Of a stretch of 5,969 nucleotides of DNA, positions 1 to 4,734 are shown one piece after another. The notes under the pieces are model-generated. The model saw only the letters and a program-made list of their open reading frames with translations. It had not been told where the DNA came from and searched no databases. The first letter of the stretch is position 1, and each line of letters starts with the position of its first letter. The translations under genes were made by a program, and so were the position numbers. The DNA is from Rhodobiaceae bacterium. GTDB taxonomy: Bacteria; Pseudomonadota; Alphaproteobacteria; Micropepsales; Micropepsaceae. Location of the stretch: positions 1 to 5,969 of the forward strand of contig VFKO01000400.1 of the NCBI GenBank assembly GCA_009885515.1, given 5' to 3'.

Positions 1-122
1 GGTTCGTAGGTTGCGTCCAACCCGTGTTCTGAAATCCAATACCCGTGCAGCGCCGGAGAAAGACTATGCCCAACCGGCCAGCCAACCACCCCTGCACGCA
101 GTGTTGTCCTGGAAACTGTCAT
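1..122 (-). CDS. aroE: Shikimate dehydrogenase, N-terminal 40 codons (cut by window edge)
   Basis: Shikimate dehydrogenase reduces 3-dehydroshikimate to shikimate with NADPH in the cytoplasmic aromatic amino-acid pathway. Reading the minus strand from the ATG at 122 gives MTVSRTTLRAGVVGWPVGHS, then LSPALHGYWISEHGLDATYE, and the frame leaves the window open. The segment G-W-P-V-G-H-S-L-S-P-x-x-H (residues about 14-26) is the AroE substrate-binding signature; the two serines flanking Leu are the expected shikimate-contacting residues, and the G-W-P-V-G-H-S form is common in alphaproteobacteria. The start is fixed by a 4-bp ATGA overlap with the maf stop (119-122), so it is the third gene of the ppsR-maf-aroE operon. 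Only the start of the substrate domain is visible; the NADP-binding domain is outside the window. The motif and the gene order together make the call firm despite the short length. Confidence 0.88.
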   Translation of the reverse strand, partial: MTVSRTTLRAGVVGWPVGHSLSPALHGYWISEHGLDATYE

Positions 123-715
123 GTCTTGAGAGCACCATTCACACGCAGAAAATCCAGAAGCGGCAGCATTGGCAAACCCAGGATCGTAAAATACTCGCCC
201 TCAATCTTTGAGAACAACTGAAGTCCCAGCCCTTCCACATGATAGGCACCGACGCTGCCCAAAATATCCGCTGTTGCATCCACAAGGTAAGCGTCCAAAA
301 ATTCATCCGAAAAATGCCGCATGCTAAGCGTCGCCTGCCCCACATAACGCCAAACAATTACGCCATCTTTGGCAACACAAACCGCAGAAGTAAGCTCGTG
401 CGTCTTGCCGCGCAGGTCTTGCAGCTGTGTCCGCGCGCCGCCAAGAGTGCCGGGCTTGCTGAAAAACTCAGACCCCAGGCTCAGTATTTGATCACCACCA
501 ATCACCCATTCCTCAGGATGCCGGCTTGCTGTTTTTAACGCCTTGAGCTCCGCCAGCAGGTCGGCGGCGTCTCGCGCTGAGGCGCCTTCGGCTTGCAGCG
601 CACCCAAAACACCCGCCTCATCGATGGCGGGCGCGTCGGTTTCAAACACAACACCCGCAGCGCGCAGCAACCTCTGACGCGTCTGACTCCCCGATGCCAA
701 TATGATCCGGCTCAT
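119..715 (-). CDS. maf: Maf-like nucleoside triphosphate pyrophosphatase
   Basis: This 198-residue protein belongs to the Maf/YceF/YhdE family, cytoplasmic enzymes that hydrolyse non-canonical or ordinary nucleoside triphosphates to monophosphates. The N-terminus L-A-S-G-S-Q-T-R-Q-R-L-L (residues 6-17) aligns with the family loop L-A-S-x-S-P-R-R-x-x-L-L, but Pro and the first Arg are replaced. G-G-D-Q (73-76) carries the probable catalytic Asp, S-K-P (86-88) the conserved Lys, L-R-G-K-T-H (101-106) the next conserved block, and G-A-Y-H-V-E-G-L-G (156-164) the C-terminal signature. Length is normal for the family. The ATG overlaps the ppsR stop (ATGA, 712-715) and no clear Shine-Dalgarno precedes it, so translation is probably coupled to ppsR. 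The specific substrate (dTTP/UTP type or 7-methyl-GTP type) cannot be assigned here. Confidence 0.9.
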   Translation of the reverse strand: MSRIILASGSQTRQRLLRAAGVVFETDAPAIDEAGVLGALQAEGASARDAADLLAELKALKTASRHPEEWVIGGDQILSLGSEFFSKPGTLGGARTQLQDLRGKTHELTSAVCVAKDGVIVWRYVGQATLSMRHFSDEFLDAYLVDATADILGSVGAYHVEGLGLQLFSKIEGEYFTILGLPMLPLLDFLRVNGALKT

Positions 716-1551
716 GGGTTTTGATGACCGGCCCGGCTGTACAACGCCAGCACCGCCGCAGCCGTTTCCTCAATCGACCGCCGCGTCACATCGATCACCG
801 GCCAGCCCTTCTCGGCAAATAAACGCCGCGCAATGGCAATTTCGGCCCGCACGGATTCAAGATCAACATAGCTCGTCTCGGTTTCCTCCTGCAACGACAA
901 CAGCCTGTTCTTGCGAATATGAATAAGCCGGTCTGGCGACACAATGAGCCCCACGACCAACGGCCGCTTCAGGCGGTTGAGTTCTTCAGGCAATGCGATT
1001 CCAGCGACGATGGGAATATTTGCAGCCTTGATACCTCGATTTGCCAGATAGATGCATGTCGGCGTTTTCGACGTCCGGCTCACACCCACCAGCACAACAT
1101 CTGCCAGTTCCAGCGTTGCTGCGCTCTGCCCGTCATCATGCGCCATTGTGTAATTCAAAGCTTCAATGCGCGCGAAATATTTTGCATCCAGATCATGTTG
1201 CGCACCCGGTCGATGGCTTTCTTCCGCGCCCAGATACGCTCCAAGCTTGGCCATCACAGGATCGAGAACCGCGATTGAAGGCTGCCCCAATTCCCGGCAG
1301 CGCACTTCCAGAAACTGCCGCAATTCGGCGTTGACCATCGTGTGCAAAACCAACCCTGGCGCGGTTTCAATTTCGGCAATCGCACGCTCAAGCTGCTTGC
1401 GATTGCGCACCAGCGGATAGAAATGTTCGATGGGCCTGCCCATCTCGAACTGCGCGCAAGCAGCTTTCGCCACTGCATTCAGCGTCTCGCCCGTCGAGTC
1501 CGACACCAGATGCAAATGAAAATAGATCGCTATGGCCCGGGTTTTCTGCAC
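712..1551 (-). CDS. ppsR: PEP synthase / pyruvate phosphate dikinase regulatory protein (DUF299 kinase-pyrophosphorylase)
   Basis: This 279-residue protein is a full-length member of the DUF299 family. These bifunctional enzymes inactivate PEP synthase or pyruvate,phosphate dikinase by ADP-dependent phosphorylation of an active-site Thr and reactivate it by phosphorolysis, switching the PEP/pyruvate interconversion. Evidence is the N-terminal H-L-H-L-V-S-D-S-T-G-E-T (residues 12-23) and the P-loop-like G-V-S-R-T-S-K-T-P (156-164), both family hallmarks. The start is GTG at 1551-1549, preceded on the minus strand by AGGA with a 4-nt gap; no ATG lies nearby in frame. It heads the leftward operon ppsR-maf-aroE and is divergent from hemE. 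The orthologue RP001 sits beside hemE at the Caulobacter and Rickettsia origins. The window does not show whether the target is PpsA or PPDK. Confidence 0.93.
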   Translation of the reverse strand: MQKTRAIAIYFHLHLVSDSTGETLNAVAKAACAQFEMGRPIEHFYPLVRNRKQLERAIAEIETAPGLVLHTMVNAELRQFLEVRCRELGQPSIAVLDPVMAKLGAYLGAEESHRPGAQHDLDAKYFARIEALNYTMAHDDGQSAATLELADVVLVGVSRTSKTPTCIYLANRGIKAANIPIVAGIALPEELNRLKRPLVVGLIVSPDRLIHIRKNRLLSLQEETETSYVDLESVRAEIAIARRLFAEKGWPVIDVTRRSIEETAAAVLALYSRAGHQNP

Positions 1552-1592
1552 GATGTCCTGAGGATCAATCTGTCGACAACACCACAGATAAG

Positions 1593-1613
1593 ACCGGGGA
1601 TGAAACCGGGATG
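1593..1613. repeat. Short tandem direct repeat ACCGGGGATG / ACCGGGATG
   Basis: ACCGGGGATG (1593-1602) recurs as ACCGGGATG (1605-1613), a 9-of-10 match separated by two A residues, between the ppsR start and the C-rich tract. It could be a tandem regulator site in the ppsR leader, or chance; no known consensus was recognised. Confidence 0.35.
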
Positions 1614-1623
1614 CAACACCTCA

Positions 1624-1650
1624 CCCAATTGCCCCCACCAAGTCCCACCC
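1624..1650 (-). other. Potential G-quadruplex motif upstream of ppsR
   Basis: On the + strand four C runs occur at 1624-1626, 1632-1636, 1644-1646 and 1648-1650, separated by 5, 7 and 1 nt; a fifth CCC follows at 1656-1658. The minus strand therefore fits the generic pattern G3+ N1-7 G3+ N1-7 G3+ N1-7 G3+. It lies 73-99 nt upstream of the ppsR GTG and could be in its promoter or leader RNA. The pattern is plain in the sequence; folding is inferred. Confidence 0.4.
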
Positions 1651-1719
1651 TCTATCCCTTGCATCTCCAACACACCCTTCGACCCAAATGAAGATATCCA
1701 GAGCTTTTCATTCCGCCCA

Positions 1720-1739
1720 CTATACACAGACCATCCACA
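1720..1739 (+). promoter_or_regulatory. Tandem DnaA-box-like pair
   Basis: CTATACACA (1720-1728) and CCATCCACA (1731-1739) each match TTATCCACA at 7 of 9 positions; the first matches the relaxed TTATNCACA at 8 of 9. They have the same orientation and start 11 bp apart, about one helical turn, as expected for cooperative DnaA binding on one face. Each site alone is weak. Confidence 0.35.
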
Positions 1740-1796
1740 TTGTACTTCCGCCACACACCAGCAGAAATCACCGCCTCAACAGACACAATCCCCAAC

Positions 1797-1805
1797 CGTG
1801 GATAG
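1797..1805 (-). promoter_or_regulatory. DnaA-box-like site, inverted
   Basis: The + strand reads CGTGGATAG, the reverse complement of CTATCCACG, which matches TTATCCACA at 7 of 9 positions with the core ATCCAC intact. It lies between the tandem pair at 1720-1739 and the box at 1862, with start-to-start spacings of 66 and 65 bp. Confidence 0.3.
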
Positions 1806-1861
1806 CTTGAGCCCCTGGGTAAGACCTTGGGGACGTCCTCTGCATACTCATCCTCTCCCAA

Positions 1862-1870
1862 ATATCCACA
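1862..1870 (+). promoter_or_regulatory. Best DnaA-box-like site (ATATCCACA)
   Basis: ATATCCACA differs from the consensus TTATCCACA only at the first base and is the best match in the gap. It sits 11 bp upstream of TTA-CTA-CTA (1882-1890) and the AT-rich dyad, with a GC-rich spacer between. That is the order expected for an origin-unwinding element. Confidence 0.45.
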
Positions 1871-1874
1871 CGCC

Positions 1875-1920
1875 CTACTGCTTACTACTAATATTTAAAT
1901 ATCTATAAGTAAGTGAGTAG
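1875..1920. repeat. AT-rich imperfect dyad (candidate unwinding element / hemE control region)
   Basis: A perfect 12-bp palindrome ATATTTAAATAT (1891-1902) is flanked by CTTACT (1881-1886) paired with AGTAAG (1908-1913), and further out by CTACT (1875-1879) paired with AGTAG (1916-1920). All three pairs share nearly the same centre, at about 1896.5-1897.5. Positions 1882-1912 are the most AT-rich stretch of the gap. The site could be a duplex-unwinding element, an operator for a dimeric regulator over the hemE promoter, or both. Confidence 0.5.
1882..1909 (+). promoter_or_regulatory. Possible hemE promoter
   Basis: TATAAG (1904-1909) matches the -10 TATAAT at 5 of 6 positions. TTACTA (1882-1887), 16 bp upstream, is a poor -35. 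A start near 1916 would give a leader of about 20-25 nt before the GTG at 1939. The elements are weak and lie inside an AT-rich dyad, so chance is possible. Confidence 0.25.
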
Positions 1921-1938
1921 TGGGACCTGGAAACTGAA

Positions 1939-2979
1939 GTGATCGAACACAAATTGCAAAAACCAATTCTGCAGGTTCTGAGCGGGAAACCCATCACGCC
2001 ACAGCCAATCTGGTTGATGCGCCAAGCCGGGCGCTACCTACCGGAATATCGCGAGCTGCGCAGCCAGGCAGGAGATTTTTTATCGCTGTGTTTCAACCCT
2101 GCCTTGGCCAGCGAAGTAACACTCCAGCCCATTCGCAGATTCGATTTTGACGCGGCCATTTTATTCTCCGACATTTTGGTCATCCCCCACGCCCTTGGCC
2201 AGAAAGTCTGGTTTGCGGAAGGCGAGGGACCAAAACTCACCCCGCTTGCCCTCGCAGATTTGGTCAAGCTTAAGCCTGGGAATATCCGCACAGCACTGGC
2301 CCCCGTTTTTGAAACAGTCTCAACCGTCAAAGCCAAACTGCCCAAGTCCACCGCACTCATCGGCTTTGCCGGCGCCCCCTGGACAGTCGCCAACTACATG
2401 ATCGCGGGTGGAAGTTCCGACGACAGCATTCACCTTCGCCGCTTTGCGTACGAAAACACTGACGCACTCGACCGCCTGTTCGAAATCCTGGTGCAATCAA
2501 CCACGGACTACCTCATCGCCCAGATCGAAGCAGGTGCAGAGGTTCTGCAAATTTTTGAAAGTTGGGCTGGAACCATTCCAGCAGGACAGGTTAAAAAATA
2601 CTCGCTCGATCCCATCACGAAGATCATCTCAGGCGTTCGCCATCACTCACCCGCCATTCCTGTCATCGTATTTCCGCGCGCCGCAGGGACACATTACACG
2701 CTCTATGCTAAACAAACGGGCGCGACTGCCATCTCCGTCGACACCCAGACATCCCTTCAGACGCTACGCGCAGAACTGGGACCACAAGCAATCCTTCAGG
2801 GTAATCTCGACCCGATTGCTCTCATCAGCGGTGGCAAACATCTGCAATCGGCCGTCGATACAATTGTTGACCAGTCAAAGGATACACCCCACATTTTCAA
2901 TCTGGGCCACGGCATCCGCCCGGAAACTCCAATTGAGCACGTCGAGCAGCTCATGCGTCTCGTCCGGAAAAAAATATGA
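1939..2979 (+). CDS. hemE: Uroporphyrinogen III decarboxylase
   Basis: HemE removes the four acetate carboxyls of uroporphyrinogen III to give coproporphyrinogen III, without a cofactor, in the cytoplasm. The 346-residue product has normal length. Signature 1, P-I-W-L-M-R-Q-A-G-R-Y-L-P-E-Y, is at residues 23-37 with the substrate-binding Arg28 and Arg32. F-S-D at 76-78 supplies the essential Asp78. Signature 2, G-F-A-G-A-P-W-T-V-A-N-Y, is at 142-153 with Tyr153. G-H-G-I at 323-326 carries the conserved His324. The start is GTG at 1939, preceded by GGA at 1929-1931 with a 7-nt gap; the first in-frame ATG is inside signature 1, so a later start is excluded. It is the first gene of hemE-hemH-hemJ, and its stop overlaps the hemH ATG (ATGA, 2976-2979). 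Confidence 0.97.
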   Translation: MIEHKLQKPILQVLSGKPITPQPIWLMRQAGRYLPEYRELRSQAGDFLSLCFNPALASEVTLQPIRRFDFDAAILFSDILVIPHALGQKVWFAEGEGPKLTPLALADLVKLKPGNIRTALAPVFETVSTVKAKLPKSTALIGFAGAPWTVANYMIAGGSSDDSIHLRRFAYENTDALDRLFEILVQSTTDYLIAQIEAGAEVLQIFESWAGTIPAGQVKKYSLDPITKIISGVRHHSPAIPVIVFPRAAGTHYTLYAKQTGATAISVDTQTSLQTLRAELGPQAILQGNLDPIALISGGKHLQSAVDTIVDQSKDTPHIFNLGHGIRPETPIEHVEQLMRLVRKKI

Positions 2980-4013
2980 GAGTGGCCGTCATACTGTTTA
3001 ACCTGGGGGGCCCAAGCTCACTCCAAACGGTTGAGCCTTTTCTATTCAATCTCTTCAACGATCCCGCGATTATTCGCGTCCCTCAACCCTTTCGTTGGTT
3101 GCTGGCGAAATTCATTTCCAAGCGCCGCGCCCCCATCGCACGCGAAATCTACGTCAAATTAGGCGGCAGTTCTCCGATCCTCGGTCAAACCTACACTCAG
3201 GCGTCTGCTTTGCACGCAGCCCTGCCAGGCGGAACAACACATCACGAAGTGTTCGTGGCCATGCGTTATTCTGCACCGCGCGTCTTCGACATCATCGAAC
3301 AAGTGAAGCGCTTTCGTCCCAACAAGGTTATTTTGCTGCCGCTCTACCCGCAATTTTCAACCACAACGTCCCGCTCGTCGATCCAGGAATGGAACGTCTA
3401 CGCCGCCAGCCACAAACTTCAGGCCTCGACGGCGGTCATTTGCTGTTACCCAAACAACGAGGGCCTGATTGCAGCTCACGCCGATCTGATTGCCCAGACG
3501 CTCAAAGCCCTGCCTCACAACGTGAAATACAGACTGCTGTTTTCCGCCCACGGGCTTCCTCAAAGCATCGTGGCGTCTGGCGACCCCTATCCGGCACAAA
3601 TCGAACAAACAGCAAAGGCCATCGTCGGCGCTCTCAATCTTCCTCAACTTGATTGGCAAATAAGTTATCAGAGCCGCGTCGGTCCGATGAAATGGATCGG
3701 GCCCGCAACAGACGATGAAATCAAACGCGCCGGCACCGAGGGCCTTGCGCTGGTCGTCGTGCCGGTCGCCTTTGTTTCAGAACACTCTGAAACATTGGTC
3801 GAGCTTGACATCGAATATGCAAAACTCGCAGCCGAAAGCGGCGTGTTGAATTATTTGCGCGTCCCCGCGGTCGGAACCCACCCAGCGTTCATTGAAGGCC
3901 TTGCCTCTCTGGTCAAAGCGGCCGTGACGCAAGCCGGCACTAAGCCCGGCGGCGGCATCAGACACTGTCCAGCCGCATGCCGCCAATGTGCCTGCCAGGG
4001 CCAGGCTGCATGA
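2976..4013 (+). CDS. hemH: Ferrochelatase (protoporphyrin), probable [2Fe-2S] type
   Basis: Ferrochelatase inserts Fe2+ into protoporphyrin IX to form protohaem, usually at the inner face of the membrane. The 345-residue product has the N-terminal N-L-G-G-P (residues 9-13), a mid-protein block R-Y-S-A-P, the signature F-S-A-H-G-L-P containing the catalytic His, then S-Y-Q-S-R-V-G-P-M-K-W and F-V-S-E-H-S-E-T-L with the conserved acidic and His residues. The C-terminus carries C331, C335, C338 and C340, and an internal C156-C157 pair lies in the middle of the protein. An internal Cys plus C-terminal C-x6-C-x-C resembles the [2Fe-2S] ligand arrangement I recall for microbial ferrochelatases studied in Caulobacter and Mycobacterium. 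The ATG overlaps the hemE stop, with GGA at 2966-2968 seven bases upstream. The stop overlaps the hemJ ATG (4010-4013). Confidence 0.96.
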   Translation: MRVAVILFNLGGPSSLQTVEPFLFNLFNDPAIIRVPQPFRWLLAKFISKRRAPIAREIYVKLGGSSPILGQTYTQASALHAALPGGTTHHEVFVAMRYSAPRVFDIIEQVKRFRPNKVILLPLYPQFSTTTSRSSIQEWNVYAASHKLQASTAVICCYPNNEGLIAAHADLIAQTLKALPHNVKYRLLFSAHGLPQSIVASGDPYPAQIEQTAKAIVGALNLPQLDWQISYQSRVGPMKWIGPATDDEIKRAGTEGLALVVVPVAFVSEHSETLVELDIEYAKLAAESGVLNYLRVPAVGTHPAFIEGLASLVKAAVTQAGTKPGGGIRHCPAACRQCACQGQAA

Positions 4014-4453
4014 GCGAAACGCTGCTCCCTTTCTATCCGTGGCTGAAAGCCTTCCACATTATCGCGGTCATCGCCTGGATGGCGGGCATGCTCTATCTGC
4101 CGCGGCTCTTCGTTTATCACTGCCAGACCACACCCGGCACCCCGGAATACGACCGCTTCAAGACAATGGAGCGCAAACTGATGCGCATCATTATCAACCC
4201 CTCGATGATTGCCGTTTGGCTCTTGGGGTTGCTCCTGGCATTCGCCCTCAACGTCTGGGCTGAACCATGGTTCATCGCCAAACTCGTTCTGGTCACAGCC
4301 CTTTCCGGACTGCATGGCATGATGTCAAGCTGGAGACGGGCATTCGAGCGCGGTGAAAATACCAAGTCACAGCGGTTTTTTCGAATTGTGAACGAAGTTC
4401 CTGCCGTGCTCATGGCAGCAATCGTCATTCTCGTGGTCGTAAAACCGTTTTGA
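4010..4453 (+). CDS. hemJ: Protoporphyrinogen IX oxidase, HemJ type (UPF0093 membrane protein)
   Basis: HemJ oxidises protoporphyrinogen IX to protoporphyrin IX in the inner membrane and feeds the ferrochelatase encoded just upstream. The 147-residue product is nearly all membrane: helices at about 12-36, 62-82, 86-105 and 128-146. Helix 1 carries K-A-F-H with His16 and ends L-P-R-L-F-V-Y-H (His37). The C-terminus N-E-V-P-A-V-L-M followed by I-V-I-L-V-V-V-K-P-F is a hallmark of the family. I chose the ATG at 4010 because it forms an ATGA overlap with the hemH stop, has AGG at 4003-4005, and gives the expected short N-terminus. An in-frame ATG at 3977 would add 11 residues inside hemH and is less likely. 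No convincing terminator follows. Confidence 0.93.
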   Translation: MSETLLPFYPWLKAFHIIAVIAWMAGMLYLPRLFVYHCQTTPGTPEYDRFKTMERKLMRIIINPSMIAVWLLGLLLAFALNVWAEPWFIAKLVLVTALSGLHGMMSSWRRAFERGENTKSQRFFRIVNEVPAVLMAAIVILVVVKPF

Positions 4454-4599
4454 ACTCACCAGAAACAAAGTTTTTGGCGAAAAACCTGCTAAAAATGCCC
4501 ACTTCAAATTTCAATCTATCTGCGCTACACATCTCCCGTTCTCCGAAATCGTCCGGAACGCCTGCGCAAAGCCCCCTCAAGGGCTCGCGAATTGGCATT

Positions 4600-4615
4600 G
4601 GCTGCTGCCGCAGCC
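4600..4615 (+). other. Perfect stem-loop in the rho leader
   Basis: GGCTGC (4600-4605) and GCAGCC (4610-4615) form a 6-bp GC-rich stem with loop TGCC. It can be extended outward by a T-G wobble (4599/4616) and a T-A pair (4598/4617). No T run follows, so it is not a standard terminator; it may be an RNA structure in the leader. Confidence 0.45.
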
Positions 4616-4657
4616 GAGACTTCCGGCCGATCTTCAAATCCCCCCTCTGACGACCAC

Positions 4658-4680
4658 GGCCCACGCACTGCGCATGGGTC
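4658..4680 (+). other. Bulged stem-loop in the rho leader covering a mini-ORF start
   Basis: Outer stem 4658-4663 pairs with 4675-4680 (one G-T wobble) and inner stem CGC 4664-4666 pairs with GCG 4670-4672. The loop is ACT and there is a 2-nt CA bulge at 4673-4674. The structure includes the ATG at 4674-4676 of a 15-codon mini-ORF. Pairing was judged by eye. Confidence 0.35.
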
Positions 4681-4734
4681 AGGTCACATCCCCTTGTTTC
4701 CCTCAAAACTGTAATCACTAGAGAGTATTTTTCG

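Larger units (their letters stand above)
1552..1938. other. ppsR-hemE divergent intergenic region; candidate chromosomal replication origin
   Basis: The 387-bp gap lies between DUF299 (RP001-type) and hemE, which is the location of the Caulobacter crescentus origin and a conserved origin neighbourhood in several alphaproteobacteria. Directly visible are several 7/9 or 8/9 matches to the DnaA box TTATCCACA (1694-1702, 1720-1728, 1731-1739, 1797-1805, 1862-1870), an AT-rich dyad at 1875-1920, and a strong C-over-G bias (75 C and 19 G over 1621-1800, counted by hand). No perfect DnaA box and no CtrA-type TTAA-N7-TTAA site was seen. The gap must also hold the promoters of both flanking operons. 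Origin function is an inference; the lack of an obvious GC-skew switch argues against it. Confidence 0.5.
4454..4734 (+). promoter_or_regulatory. hemJ-rho intergenic region / long structured rho leader
   Basis: This 281-bp gap has no supported gene. It contains a C-rich, G-poor stretch (4501-4550: 17 C and 4 G by hand) of the kind Rho binds. Four possible hairpins follow one another: 4470-4485, 4570-4585, 4600-4615 and 4658-4680. A 15-codon mini-ORF (4674-4721) ends just before the rho ribosome-binding site GAGAG (4721-4725). None of the hairpins is followed by a T run, so no intrinsic terminator for hemJ is visible. No good -35/-10 pair was found, so rho may be partly read through from hem genes. 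Autogenous, Rho-dependent attenuation in the rho leader is known in E. coli; here it is an inference. Confidence 0.45.

Noticed and set aside
1571..1579. TGTCGACAA as an inverted DnaA box
   Set aside because: 7 of 9 matches, but both mismatches fall in the core GGAT part of the reverse box, so binding is unlikely.
1652..1660. CTATCCCTT as a DnaA box
   Set aside because: Matches only 5 of 9 positions of TTATCCACA.
1530..1754. 74-codon minus-strand frame in the gap overlapping the ppsR start
   Set aside because: Gly/Trp-rich translation of the C-rich tract, no recognised family, and in a different frame from ppsR.
1831..1838. GGACGTCC palindrome in the gap
   Set aside because: Isolated 8-bp palindrome with no flanking symmetry or recognised consensus; expected by chance.
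1342..1908. 188-codon + strand open frame running from inside ppsR through the intergenic gap
   Set aside because: First half is antisense to conserved ppsR, second half is C-rich Pro/His/Thr-rich low-complexity translation, and no family or ribosome-binding site is seen.
3977..4009. Upstream ATG for hemJ
   Set aside because: Would add 11 residues lying inside the hemH C-terminus; the ATG at 4010 forms the same ATGA overlap seen at the other junctions and fits the family length.
4570..4585. AGCCC/GGGCT hairpin as a hemJ terminator
   Set aside because: Only a 5-bp stem and no T run follows, so it does not qualify as an intrinsic terminator.
4450..4650. TTG-initiated frame of 66 codons in the hemJ-rho gap
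   Set aside because: TTG start without a ribosome-binding site, no recognisable family, low-complexity Ser/Pro/Lys-rich composition, and it overlaps the hemJ stop; most likely non-coding leader.
4694..4717. TTGTTT / TAATCA as a rho promoter
   Set aside because: Spacing is only 12 bp, far from the usual 16-18, and the -10 match is poor.
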